Source: JAOPZW01 sp963788935
Lineage (GTDB): Bacteria > Actinomycetota > Thermoleophilia > Solirubrobacterales > Solirubrobacteraceae
Length of the DNA: 64,000 bases
Reading direction: 5' to 3'
Assembly: GCA_963788935.1 (NCBI GenBank)
Contig: CAWBIM010000004.1
Coordinates: 310,001-374,000 of the forward strand
Shown: positions 53,090 to 61,944 of the stretch, in pieces
Layout: every line of letters starts with the position of its first letter
Position numbering within the stretch: position 1 is the stretch's first letter
Notes under the pieces: generated by a model
What the model was told of the DNA's origin: nothing
The model's database searches: none
Seen by the model: only the letters and a program-made list of their open reading frames with translations
Made by a program: the position numbers and the translations under genes

Positions 53090-53117
53090 CGCGCGCGCGC
53101 GCGCGCGCGCGCGCGCG
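53090..53117. repeat. (CG)14 alternating tract
   Basis: Fourteen uninterrupted CG dinucleotides in the 124-bp gap between the UvrA-like gene and the DedA gene. Such tracts readily form Z-DNA and are slippage-prone. It is too short of a loop for a normal terminator hairpin, although self-pairing is possible. Confidence 0.85.
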
Positions 53118-53198
53118 TGGACGTGACGTGTTGCGTGGCCCGCCGGCGAAGCCGGTGTTCAGACCGCGTTCAGGTGCGTCGAGCACCGTGAGGGGCCG

Positions 53199-53843
53199 AT
53201 GACCGCCCAACTCACCGACTGGATCACGGCCCACGGCGTCGCCGCCGTGTTCCTGCTGATGGCGGTCGACGCGGTGCTGCCCGCCGGCGGGGAGCTCGTG
53301 ATGCTCTTCGCCGGCGCCCTCGCCGCCGGAGCCGTGGCCGACGGTAAGCTCTCCGTGTTGGGCCACGCGCTCGCGCCCGGTGTCGAGAGCTACCTCGTCA
53401 TGGTCGCGGCCGGCACACTCGGCTACCTCGCGGGCGCGCTCGTCGGCTGGGTGATCGGCATTCGCGGCGGGCGAGAGCTGATCGTGCGCCACGGCACCAA
53501 GCTGCACCTCGGGCCGGCGCGCTTCGCGCGCGCCGAGCGCTGGTTCGCCCGCTTCGGCTCGGCCTCCGTCTTCCTCGGGCGCCTGACCCCGCTCGTGCGC
53601 TCCTTCGTCTCGATCCCGGCCGGTGTCCTGCGCTTTCCGCTGCTGCCGTACACGCTCCTGACGTTCGCCGCCTCGCTGATCTGGGCGCTGGCGTTCGCCG
53701 GCGCCGGCTGGGCGCTCGGCGGCAAGTGGGAGCAGGTCCATCACGCGTTCCGGTACGCCGACTACGTGGCTGTCGTCGCGATCGCGGTCGTCGCGGTCGT
53801 CGCGTTGCGCTCGCTCCTGACCGATCGCACACGGCCGCGATAG
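53199..53843 (+). CDS. DedA/SNARE-associated family membrane protein
   Basis: 214 aa with four to five membrane segments. DedA features: HGVAAVFLLMAVDAVLPAGG at the N-terminus with the re-entrant helix (PAGGELVMLFAGALAAG), GYLAGALVGWVIGIRGGREL, RAERWFARFGSASVFLGRLT and PLVRSFVSIPAGVLRFPL with the Arg-containing helix. The family moves lipid carriers (undecaprenyl phosphate or PE) across the membrane. Monocistronic; an ATG and no strong ribosome site. Confidence 0.92.
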   Translation: MTAQLTDWITAHGVAAVFLLMAVDAVLPAGGELVMLFAGALAAGAVADGKLSVLGHALAPGVESYLVMVAAGTLGYLAGALVGWVIGIRGGRELIVRHGTKLHLGPARFARAERWFARFGSASVFLGRLTPLVRSFVSIPAGVLRFPLLPYTLLTFAASLIWALAFAGAGWALGGKWEQVHHAFRYADYVAVVAIAVVAVVALRSLLTDRTRPR

Positions 53844-53999
53844 GGCGTTTCCCGGACGAGGCGCGCGTCGGATCGGCCCGAATCGGGGAGCCAAGGACTA
53901 CGGGCAGGCGCGACGCCGCTCGATCCGGTGCCCATTCGCCCGGATCCGCTTGCGTCCCGGCCCTGGATGCACTCCCTCGCAACGAAAGGCAGTACGCAT

Positions 54000-54419
54000 A
54001 TGACCAGCCTCACCCTCGAGCAGGCCGAAGCCGTCGTCACCGCGGCCAAGGAGAAGGCCGACGACATCGGCGTCCCGATGAACATCGCCGTCGTCGACGC
54101 CGGCAACAACCTCACCGCGTTCGCCCGTCAGGACGGCGCCTGGCTCGGATCGATCGCGATCGCGCAGGACAAGGCCTTCACGGCCCGCGCCTTCGATGCC
54201 GCGACCCACGAGCTCTACGAGAAGACCCAGCCCGGCGGGTCGCTGTACGGCATCGGCGTCTCGAACGACGGCCGCGTCATCACGTTCCCCGGCGGCATCC
54301 CGCTGACCGACGACGACGAGATCGTCGGCGCGATCGGCGTCAGCGGCGGCGAGGTCGAGCAGGACCAGCAGGTCGCGGAGGCCGGCGCGAAGGCCTTCGC
54401 CGCGGTCGCGGCGGCGTAG
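54000..54419 (+). CDS. GlcG/HbpS family haem-binding-like protein
   Basis: 139 aa. The family pattern is complete: SLTLEQAEAVVTAAKEKADD, VPMNIAVVDAGNNLTAFAR, GSIAIAQDKAFTARAFD, VITFPGGIPLTDDDEIVGAI and GVSGGEVEQDQQVAEAGAKA. The fold binds haem or small ligands in some members; others act beside glycolate or propanediol enzymes. It stands alone here. An imperfect ribosome site (GAAAGG) precedes the ATG. Confidence 0.9.
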   Translation: MTSLTLEQAEAVVTAAKEKADDIGVPMNIAVVDAGNNLTAFARQDGAWLGSIAIAQDKAFTARAFDAATHELYEKTQPGGSLYGIGVSNDGRVITFPGGIPLTDDDEIVGAIGVSGGEVEQDQQVAEAGAKAFAAVAAA

Positions 54420-54544
54420 CTCCGCCGACGCTGGGCATTCGCATGCGGGGCCGGGCCGGCGGTTGCCGGCCCGGTCAGCCCGCGTAGGCCGACGCCTGCG
54501 CTCCTCGACCACGTGCGGCTCTGGCGCGGGATCCGGGACAGCGA

Positions 54545-55093
54545 TCAGGCGACGCGGTAGTCGAGGATCACGATGCCGTCCGCGAGCACGGTCGTGTCCG
54601 TGAGCTCGAGGTGGCCCGTGCGCGTCTCGCCGAAGAGCAGGTCCGCCGGCTTGCCCTGGCCGAGGATCAACGGGTACACCCAGAGGCGCAGCTCGTCGAG
54701 GAGGCCGTGCTCGAGCATCAGGCGCGTCACCGCCCCGAACCCGTACTGGACGATGTCCCGGCCCGGCGCCTGCTTGAGCCGCGCGATCTCGCCCGCGGCG
54801 TCGCCGTCGATGACGCTCGTGTTCGCCCACCCCGGGTTCTCCAGGGTCCGCGAGACGACGTACTTCGGCATCGCGTTGATGTGGTCGGCCGCCGGATCGG
54901 AGCGGGTCGGCCAGACCGGCGCGAAGCCGTCGTAGGTGTGGCGGCCCATGAGCAGCGCGTCGCAGGAGAGCAGCAGGTCGCTCTGGATCCGGCCCGCGCG
55001 GTCGTCGCCCGGCCGGTCCGAGGACGGCCACAGCTGTGGCGCCTCGACGACGCCGTCGAGCGTGATGTAGGTCGAGTTGATGAGCTTGCGCAT
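54545..55093 (-). CDS. Dihydrofolate reductase-like (RibD C-terminal) family protein
   Basis: 182 aa from ATG 55093. RibD_C features: KLINSTYITLDGVVEAPQLW, LLSCDALLMGRHTYDGFAPV, KYVVSRTLENPGW, QYGFGAVTRLMLEHGLLDEL (dinucleotide-binding) and RLWVYPLILGQGKPADLLF. It should be a stand-alone NADPH-dependent reductase of unknown substrate. Its gene is isolated. Confidence 0.92.
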   Translation of the reverse strand: MRKLINSTYITLDGVVEAPQLWPSSDRPGDDRAGRIQSDLLLSCDALLMGRHTYDGFAPVWPTRSDPAADHINAMPKYVVSRTLENPGWANTSVIDGDAAGEIARLKQAPGRDIVQYGFGAVTRLMLEHGLLDELRLWVYPLILGQGKPADLLFGETRTGHLELTDTTVLADGIVILDYRVA

Positions 55094-55312
55094 CGGTGCG
55101 GTTCGCCTTCCGTCGGGAGCCGTGCAGGATGCGGCCGGCCGGCCGGGCGGTCCATCCCAGGGATCTGGGTCAATGGCCGGCGCGCACCGCCCCTGCCGCG
55201 CCGGCCAAGCGGTCGGCCACGGCGCGGCCGCGGCCACCGCCACCCGCGACGGTGATCGGTCGTGACGCTCGCCCGGCGCATCGCCCCGCACTCTGACCCG
55301 CCGGCGGGAGGC

Positions 55313-55741
55313 TCAGGAGAAGAGCTGCGCGGCCGCGGCGACGATCTCGTCGTGAGGCACGTCGCGCACGTGCTCGGCGACGTTCCACCGGTGGCCGAAG
55401 GGGTCGGCGAGCTGGCCGTGGCGGTCTCCCCAGAACATCTCCTGCAGCGGCTGGCGGATCTCGGCCCCGGCAGCGACGGCGCGGGTGAACAGCGCGTCCG
55501 CGTCCGCGACGTCGAGCGCGAGCACCACCGCGGTGCCACCGATCGACGGCGGGGCGAGCACCCCCATCTCCGGGAACTCGTCGGCGAGGTGCAGGACGCC
55601 CCCGTTGAGGCGCAGCTGCACCGACATCAGACGGCCGTCCGGGGTCGGGATCCGCTCGACCTCTTCGGCACCGAAGGCGTCGCGGTAGAAGGCCACGGCG
55701 CGCTCGGCACCCTGGACGACGATGTGCGGCGTGATGGACAT
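55313..55741 (-). CDS. VOC family protein (PhnB-like)
   Basis: 142 aa. ITPHIVVQGAERAVAFYRDA, GGVLHLADEFPEMGVLAPPS, AGAEIRQPLQEMFWGDRHG and LADPFGHRWNVAEHV are typical of the PhnB-like VOC subgroup. It is divergent from an AraC-type gene across 64 bp, which probably regulates it. The substrate is not known. Confidence 0.9.
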   Translation of the reverse strand: MSITPHIVVQGAERAVAFYRDAFGAEEVERIPTPDGRLMSVQLRLNGGVLHLADEFPEMGVLAPPSIGGTAVVLALDVADADALFTRAVAAGAEIRQPLQEMFWGDRHGQLADPFGHRWNVAEHVRDVPHDEIVAAAAQLFS

Positions 55742-55805
55742 GCGCGCACCGTAGGCGCGCCCCCGGCGCCGGTCTTGGACGTTCTTGCCGTCCTACGATG
55801 GTCGG

Positions 55806-56627
55806 ATGGCGAGCGAGCAGGTCCGGATGTGGCGTCCCGCGGCCGAGGAGCGCGTCCTGCTCATGGCGGGGCGGACCCTCGGCTACGCCGTCGAGCCGCG
55901 GGGCGAATACGTCTTCGGGATCGTCGCGGGCGCGCCGATGCGTGCCCGCCGCGGACGGGCTCGCCACCTGGTGCGCCCGGGCGAGCTCGTCGCGTGGGAC
56001 CCCTCCGACCGGCACAGCGGATCAGCTGTCGGCGGTCGGCCTTGGGCCTCTCGTCTGATGGTCGTCGAGGTGGCGGACCTGCGCACGCTTGCGACGGACC
56101 CGGAGACCGATCCGCTCGCCGACGTCGCGTTTCCGGAGCCGGTGATCTCGGATCCCGGTCTCGCGACCCGGTTCGTGCGGATGCACACCGCGTTCGAGTC
56201 GTCGGCCACGCGACTCGAACGCGAGGAGCGCCTCGCGGAGTGGCTGCGGGCGGTCATCGCGCGCACCGCGTCCGTCCGTCCGCGGCGCCCGGCGCTCGGG
56301 GCGCGTGACGATCGCGCGCTGCGGGCGGCGTGCGCGTACCTCGCCGACCAGCCCGAGCGGAACGTCAGCCTGGACGAGCTCGCCGCGGCCGCCGGCATCG
56401 GCAAGTTCCGGCTTATCCGTCTGTTTCGCGAACGGACCGGACTGCCCCCGCACGCGCTCCAGGTCGCGCACCGGATCCGCGCCGCACGACGGCTGCTCGA
56501 GGCGGGGGAGACCCCGGCGCAGGCGGCCGCGGCGACGGGGTTCGCCGACCAGAGCCACCTGCATCGCCACTTCCGGCGCAGCCTCGGCCTCACGCCAGGG
56601 GAGTACCAGCGACGCCTCGGCGCCTGA
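55806..56627 (+). CDS. AraC-family transcriptional regulator with N-terminal cupin
   Basis: 273 aa. Residues about 10-90 are an AraC-binding cupin (GRTLGYAVEPRGEYVFGIV, VRPGELVAWDPSDRHS with the His). Residues about 180-270 are the two HTH motifs: SLDELAAAAGIGKFRLIRLF and TPAQAAAATGFADQSHLHRH, ending FRRSLGLTPGEYQRRLG. It most likely controls the divergent VOC gene. The ligand is unknown. Confidence 0.92.
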   Translation: MASEQVRMWRPAAEERVLLMAGRTLGYAVEPRGEYVFGIVAGAPMRARRGRARHLVRPGELVAWDPSDRHSGSAVGGRPWASRLMVVEVADLRTLATDPETDPLADVAFPEPVISDPGLATRFVRMHTAFESSATRLEREERLAEWLRAVIARTASVRPRRPALGARDDRALRAACAYLADQPERNVSLDELAAAAGIGKFRLIRLFRERTGLPPHALQVAHRIRAARRLLEAGETPAQAAAATGFADQSHLHRHFRRSLGLTPGEYQRRLGA

Positions 56628-56648
56628 CCGCCGGGCGGTGCCGTCGCC

Positions 56649-57725
56649 TCAGGCGCGCGGGGTCTCGGCGGCGACCGGCACTTCCGCGAGGAGGCTCGTG
56701 CCCGCGCCTGGCGGACTCGTGACGACGACGGTGCCGCCGAGCGTCGCGAGCCGGTCGCAGAGCCCGCGCAGGCCGCTGCCCTGCTCGAGGGACGCGCCGC
56801 CCACGCCGTCGTCGAAGACGCGCACGAACGCGGCGCCGTTGCGCCGCCCGATCTGCACGCGGACCTCGCTCGGGTTCGCGTGCTTGGCGGCGTTCGTGAC
56901 CGCCTCCGCCGCGCTGAAGTAGAGCGCGGCCTCGACGTCCGTGGGCAGGCGCTGGCCGAGGTCGTCGACGACGTGGACCGGAACCGGCGTGCGCGCGGCG
57001 ACCTCACCCAGCGCGGCGGCCAGGCCGTGGGCGGAGAGCAGCGACGGATGGATGCCGTGCGCGAGGTCGCGGAGGTCCTGGATCCCCCGCTCGAGATGGC
57101 CCTCCGCGGCCTGGAGGAGGTCCGCGGCGCGTTCCAGGTCGCCGGGCATCGAGCGCCGTCCGCTGCGCAGCATCATGAGCGCGCACACGAGCGCCTGCTG
57201 CGCGCCGTCGTGGAGGTCGCGCTCGATGCGCCTCCGCGCGTCGTCGGCCGCGCGCATCATCCGCCGCCGCGACTCCGCCACCTCGCGCGCGACCGCCGCC
57301 TCGGCCTGTGCGTGGCGTGCGCGCTCCTCGGCGAGCCGGCGGTCGGTGATGTCGAAGATGATGCCGTCCAGCCACTCGCGCTCGTGGCCCTGCACGGCGC
57401 AGCCGCGCTCGAGCACCCACCGGTAGTCGCCCGCCGCCGTGCGGAGGCGGTACTCGAGCTCGTACGGCCGGCCCGCCTGGACCGCCACCCAGACCTCGCG
57501 CTCGACCCGCCGGTGGTCGCGGGGATGCACGAGCGACATGTACGTGCGGACGCGGCTCTCGATGAAGTCCGAGGCCGGATAGCCGGTGATCCGCTCGATC
57601 TCGTCGCCGATGAGGTGCATCGTCCAGTCCGAGTCGAGCGTGCACCGGTAGATCGCGCCCGGGACGTTGCACGTGAGCGACCGGAGCAGCGACGCCGGGT
57701 CCGGCGCCACGAACGGCTTGGTCAT
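56649..57725 (-). CDS. PAS-domain sensor histidine kinase (NarL type, HisKA_3)
   Basis: 358 aa, no membrane segment. PAS/PAC at residues about 15-130: IYRCTLDSDWTMHLIGDEI, ITGYPASDFIESRVRTYMSL, LEYRLRTAAGDYRWVLERG and GIIFDITDRRLAEER. The HisKA_3 helix ARRRIERDLHDGAQQALVCA has the phospho-His; then DLAHGIHPSLLSAHGLA, EAVTNAAKHANPSEV (N box) and GSGLRGLCDRLATLGGTV (G box). A cytoplasmic sensor of light, redox or a ligand; no response regulator is next to it. Confidence 0.93.
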   Translation of the reverse strand: MTKPFVAPDPASLLRSLTCNVPGAIYRCTLDSDWTMHLIGDEIERITGYPASDFIESRVRTYMSLVHPRDHRRVEREVWVAVQAGRPYELEYRLRTAAGDYRWVLERGCAVQGHEREWLDGIIFDITDRRLAEERARHAQAEAAVAREVAESRRRMMRAADDARRRIERDLHDGAQQALVCALMMLRSGRRSMPGDLERAADLLQAAEGHLERGIQDLRDLAHGIHPSLLSAHGLAAALGEVAARTPVPVHVVDDLGQRLPTDVEAALYFSAAEAVTNAAKHANPSEVRVQIGRRNGAAFVRVFDDGVGGASLEQGSGLRGLCDRLATLGGTVVVTSPPGAGTSLLAEVPVAAETPRA

Positions 57726-57797
57726 GGTGCGAGGCTAGACGACCCGAGGCCCCGGATGGGAGTGTCTCGTGGGCCGCCGCCACGCGTCACGCGCGAG

Positions 57798-57925
57798 TCA
57801 CCCGGCGAGGTAGCCGCCGTCGATACCTGCGCCGTGCTCGACGACTCGGCACCGCGCCGGCCTCGCCACCGTGCCCTCGACCCACCGCTCCAGGAGACCT
57901 TCGCGTTCATCATCCGGCGGCGCGT
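57798..57925 (-). pseudogene. Possible 3' remnant of an SDR gene
   Basis: On the minus strand the last 40 codons before TGA 57798 read DEREGLLERWVEGTVARPAR and end VEHGAGIDGGYLAG. The end matches the common SDR terminus (..VTGAxIxVDGGYLAG) and the middle recalls the DER..ER..PLGR.A.P.EVA helix. Several residues are missing between them. There is no upstream SDR core, so I call it a remnant; low confidence. Confidence 0.3.
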
Positions 57926-58192
57926 CCATGACCGTGGAGGTTGCCCATGAGGCCGCCCGGCGCCGGACGCGGTCACGCGGCAGCCTCCCCGCCGTGTCCC
58001 TCGACTCGCCGCTACAGGAGACCTTCGCGTCCATCCGGTGGACGCAATGCCGGCGCCGACCACGCGCGCGCTGATGACCCTCGCCGAGGAGCACCTCGCG
58101 GGCCTCGGCCGTCCGTGACCGTGAAGGTTGCCCATGAGGCCGCCCGGCTCCGGCCTCGGCCACGCGGCAGCGTTCCCCGCCGTGTCCCTCGA
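57871..58192. repeat. Imperfect duplicated blocks (A-B-A-B)
   Basis: Block A (57871-57920) contains CAGGAGACCTTCGCGT and recurs at 57994-58041. Block B (57925-58003) contains GGTTGCCCATGAGGCCGCCC and recurs at 58110-58192, with CCCCGCCGTGTCCCTCGAC at its end. The copies are about 85-90% alike. No clear gene explains them. Confidence 0.7.
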
Positions 58193-59030
58193 CACGCCGT
58201 CGCCAGCCGACCCCTACCCGATGCAGGCCGGCGGTCGTCCTTGTACGGCCCGAGACATCGACCTTCTCCGCTACGCCGCCAGCGGACTGGTACATGAGCA
58301 AGGACACGCTCCCTGCCCTGATAGCGGAGCCCCTGAGTGTCAATGCCAAGCACGCGTCAGGTCCAGTGCTCGACCCACGCGCCTGGCCCGGTGCCCTCGC
58401 CATTCCAGAACAGCATGCCTACCAACTGACCGACAACCTCGAAATACCCGCTGTTCGCTGAACGCTCGTGTCGGCAGTCCACTCCATGATCTCACCAGCG
58501 ACACAACAATGAACCAGACCATGTACATGACAAGAGATCCAGCTAGTGACTATCACCTTCGTCACACCATGCCCATCACTCTGCACACTGCCACAGCCGA
58601 TGAACAACCCACTCGGCCACCGCGCTCCCCGTGACCACACCCCGCATCGGGGCCGTCGCGGGCGCGCGGTTTGGTGCCCTCCGGTCGTCGGGTGCTGTGA
58701 GCGGTGTGCAAATCAGGTTGCCGGATCCGTCGTGTTCGAAGCGCCAATTCGGTGCCGCGGACGGTCATCGAATGAGCGCGGTCACGCGCTCATCTCGTGC
58801 CGGCCGAGACCGGGGAAATCCCCGTTGCCATCGGGCAACGGCGGCGATGGCCCCCTGCGGTGGACGGTGCCGGAGCGCCGACGAATGGTCCGATGCACCG
58901 CCAACCGGTCTATGGGCGGTCCGTACGGCGCCCTTTCTTCGCGCCGCCGGGAGGCGTACTCTCGGCCGTGGTGCAAGCAGCCCTGCCAACGGATAGGCGG
59001 AGCTCGAGTCAGCTTCCGGGGGTCGTCACC
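58193..59030. other. Gene-free, locally A+T-rich region
   Basis: No supported gene in 838 bases. By hand count 58501-58560 is about 43% G+C and 58441-58500 about 58%, against about 70% or more in neighbouring genes. A 41-codon frame at 58509-58634 (MNQTMYMTRDPASDYHLRHT...) is open but has no ribosome site. It probably includes the promoter of the surface-protein gene. Confidence 0.5.
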
Positions 59031-60531
59031 GTGGTCAGCCACGGTCGCGCTGCTCTGCGCCGACAGGGTCCTCGGGTCGGCCGTACGCTCGCGGGCGCTG
59101 TGCTGGTCTCGGCAGCGCTGGGCGCCGTCACGACGAGTTTCGCGATGGCCGACGGCTCGTGCAGCTCCGGGCCCGGGAGCGGAAAAGCGGCATGCGCCGC
59201 TGCGACCGCCACTGCCGCGACGACCGCCGCCCCGGCGGCCGGCACGGCCGCACCCGCGAGCACCGAGACGACCGCCCCGGCTCCGAGCAGTACGCCGGCC
59301 GCGGCTTCGCCGGCTCCCGCCGCGAGTCCGGCCCCGTCGTCCGCCGCGCCGGCCGCGAGCGCCCCGACAACATCGACTGCGGCCCCGGCCGACGGCGCGT
59401 CGACCCCGGCCGCCGCCGCAACGGCTGACAAGCCGGCGGCGAAGAAGCCGGACTCGGGTTCTTCCGGTGGCGGCTCGAGTTCGTCGAGCGGTGACGGTCA
59501 TGGCGCGAAGCGCGCCGCGGATGCGCGCGAGTCCGGATCGGGTTCGCGCGGATCGGCCCCGCGCGCCGGCGGCGAGTCGGAGAGCCAGGGCCGATCGGCC
59601 CAGGGCTCCCGCTCGGGACCGTCGGCGACGCCACCGCGCAACTACACCGGGGCCGAAGTCCGGCAAGGCTCCGGCCCCATCGGCCGGCAACGGTGCCGGG
59701 TCGGGAACGACCCCCGCGAAGGGCCGCGCCTCGGACTCCGGCAAGCGCCGCGGCTCGGGTTCCGGCCGGGGTCACGGCTCGAATTCTGGTCGGGGTCATG
59801 GTTCGGCGGGTTCGGTGAAGCCGGTTCCGCCGTCGGCGCCGGGCCAGACCGGTTCGGATCCGGTCGTCGTCGAGTCGCTGGACGACACGCCGGCCGCGCC
59901 GGTCACGCGGACTCCCGTCACCGGAATCCTCGCGGCCCCCGGAACCGCCGCTGCGCCGGTGCCGCCCACGTGGTCGGCACCCGCCTCGGCCGGCCTGGTG
60001 GGTCGCCCTGGTCGCGCGAAGTCTTTGGCCGCGACAGTCCCCGCGAGCTGGCCCGTGGCCGTGACCGCTCGGGGTGAGCGGGCGTTGCTGGCCGGTTGGT
60101 GGCGCCGGGGCGCGCCGGGCTCCCGGAGCGTCGATGCTTCGCGGCTGGATTCGCCGGCCCTGCGCACGGTTGGGCACCTTGGCTCTGGCTCGGGTGTGCG
60201 GTCCGTCTGGTCTGACCCCGCGCCGGTGCCCTCGGCGTCGCGCGGTGCGGTCAGGTCGGCGCCGAGCGCTGACGTTCGTCCGGCGCGTTCGGCGGGGTCG
60301 TCGGGCGGTCGCCGTGGGCTGCCGGCCCCGACGCCGTTCGGTCCTCCGGGTCGCGGCGCGGTGTCCGGTGCGGGTTCGGGTTCGAGCGCCGCGGCCGGTT
60401 CGGGTGTGGTCGCCGCGATCCTGGTGGCCAGTCTTCTTCTCGTGTACTTCCAACCGCTCCGACGTCTCCGGTTGATGCCGGTGATGCCCGGGCCGGTTGG
60501 CTTCGCATCTCTTCAGCAGCGGCCTGGCTGA
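59031..60531 (+). CDS. Ala/Pro/Ser-rich exported protein with C-terminal membrane anchor, one-base frameshift
   Basis: About 500 aa when repaired. From GTG 59031 (start uncertain) there is a signal-like helix (VGRTLAGAVLVSAALGAVT), a short Cys pair (SCSSGPGSGKAACAA), then long low-complexity Ala/Thr/Pro and Ser/Gly/Arg/Lys stretches. Near 59640 the frame shifts by one; the downstream frame keeps G/C-third codons and continues Ser/Gly-rich to a hydrophobic helix (GSGVVAAILVASLLLVYFQP). It ends with a basic tail RRLRLMPVMPGPVGFASLQQ-RPG. The last residues resemble a C-terminal pattern I associate with exported proteins of Solirubrobacterales. It likely spans the wall with a membrane anchor. The next gene, 74 bp on, encodes the peptidoglycan-binding/resolvase fusion. 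Confidence 0.6.
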
Positions 60532-60605
60532 GCCCCGGTCGGGGTTCACCGTTCGCCTGGCGGATTCCGCTGGGCGCATCTTGCCGCTTCTGAAGGGAGA
60601 TCAGA

Positions 60606-61907
60606 ATGACTACCGACCCGTCAGGGTTGCTGAACAGGAGAACGCCGATCACCGCGCTGGGGGCGCTGGTGATGCTGGCCGTCGTCGCACTGATGGTGCC
60701 GTCGCACGCGAGCGCGGCCGCGAGTTCGTCGAGCGTGCTCAAGCAGGGCGTCGGCATGGTCGCGAAGCCGAGTGTGCGCGTCGAGCGCATGCAGCGGGCG
60801 CTGGTGCGCCGCGGCTACAGCGTCGGCGGTGTCGACGGCCGATTTGGTCCGCGTACGGCGCGTGCGGTCCGGCGCTTTCAGGCCTCCAAGGATCTGAGAG
60901 TCGACGGGGTCGTCGGCCCGCGGACGCGCGCCGCGCTGCGCCGCAGCGCTGTGAGCGCACCGGCCAAGACCGCCCGCGCGCATCGCGTGTCGGCTCCCAA
61001 GGTTTCCGAGCCGCCGTCCATGGTCACGCCCAAGCCGCTGGTCGCGGGCGCGCCGAGCGCGACCCCCGCGTCGCAGGGTCGGCCGGGTCAGTCGCCGATC
61101 GAGCTGGCCTCCGGTTCGGCGTGGTGGCGCAACCCGCTGCTTCAGGGTGTCCTGACCGCGTTGGTGGCCGTGTCCGGCGCACTGGCGCTGGCCCGCTATC
61201 GCCGTCGTGAATATGCCGGGAAGTACTACCGCGCACGCATGGCGCGGCCCCAGATGCAGCCCCCGGTCATTCCGGCGGCCGGCATCGAACCCTCAGCGCT
61301 GGTGTCGTTGCCGTTGGTTCCCGAGCGCGTCTCGGACGCGAACACGGTGTCGGAGCGAACGAATCCTCGTGTGGTGCGTGGACCGGCGATCGGCTACGTG
61401 ACCGGATCGGCGGACCGCAACGGTCAGGCGGCGCTGGCGGAGCGCGCGATCGCGCGCATCTGCGAGCGCGACGGCTGGGAGCTCGTCGACACCGTCCATG
61501 ACCGCGACGGACTCGAGGGCGCCGAGGTGTCGCGCGCGCTGGACCGCATCGCCGACGGGGAGGCTCGCGCGCTCATCGTCAGCGACGCGCGCCTGCTCGG
61601 CCGCGGCGTCGACCTCGCCGAGGTCATGGCGCGCCTCGACGCCGCCGAGGCCGCGCTGGTGGCCATCGATCTCGGCCTCGACACCTCCACGCCGCACGGC
61701 CGCCGCGTCGCCGGCGCCCTCATCACCGTGAGCGGATGGGGCCGCCCACGGCAGCCCACCCAAAGGGCACGGGTGATGAACGACGCAGCCCCGACGGCCG
61801 TCGACACACCGGACCGGGGCGGAGGGGCTGCTCGACTAGCACCGGAGCCACCGCCAACGCATCCGCCGGCCCACCGGGGCAGAGGCGCGAATCGTGCGCC
61901 GGGGTGA
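60606..61907 (+). CDS. Peptidoglycan-binding domain / transmembrane / degenerate serine-resolvase domain fusion
   Basis: 433 aa, ATG with an AAGGGAGA site. Residues 15-38 are a signal or first membrane helix (ALGALVMLAVVALMVPSHAS). Residues about 56-118 are a PG_binding_1 domain (QRALVRRGYSVGGVDGRFGP and RAVRRFQASKDLRVDGVVGP). A Pro/Ala linker leads to a second membrane helix at about 175-200 (LLQGVLTALVAVSGALALAR), then YRRRE. Residues about 258-385 are a serine-resolvase catalytic fold: IGYVTGSADRNGQAAL, WELVDTVHDRDGLEGAEV, EARALIVSDARLLGRGVDLA and LGLDTSTPHGRRVAGAL. Ser268 is at the nucleophile place, but the Arg equivalents of gamma-delta R8, R45 and R68 are not conserved and no DNA-binding helix-turn-helix follows. 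So recombination is doubtful and a membrane-tethered signalling or scaffold role is inferred. Confidence 0.85.
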   Translation: MTTDPSGLLNRRTPITALGALVMLAVVALMVPSHASAAASSSSVLKQGVGMVAKPSVRVERMQRALVRRGYSVGGVDGRFGPRTARAVRRFQASKDLRVDGVVGPRTRAALRRSAVSAPAKTARAHRVSAPKVSEPPSMVTPKPLVAGAPSATPASQGRPGQSPIELASGSAWWRNPLLQGVLTALVAVSGALALARYRRREYAGKYYRARMARPQMQPPVIPAAGIEPSALVSLPLVPERVSDANTVSERTNPRVVRGPAIGYVTGSADRNGQAALAERAIARICERDGWELVDTVHDRDGLEGAEVSRALDRIADGEARALIVSDARLLGRGVDLAEVMARLDAAEAALVAIDLGLDTSTPHGRRVAGALITVSGWGRPRQPTQRARVMNDAAPTAVDTPDRGGGAARLAPEPPPTHPPAHRGRGANRAPG

Positions 61908-61944
61908 GACCCAACGCCGCTCACCCCGGCCCGGCGCGTATGAC

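Noticed and set aside
53090..53117. CRISPR or phage-type repeat
   Set aside because: It is a simple (CG)14 run with no spacer structure.
58509..58634. 41-codon Met/His-rich frame in the A+T-rich region
   Set aside because: No ribosome site or promoter in register and codon use unlike the host; could be real but unsupported.
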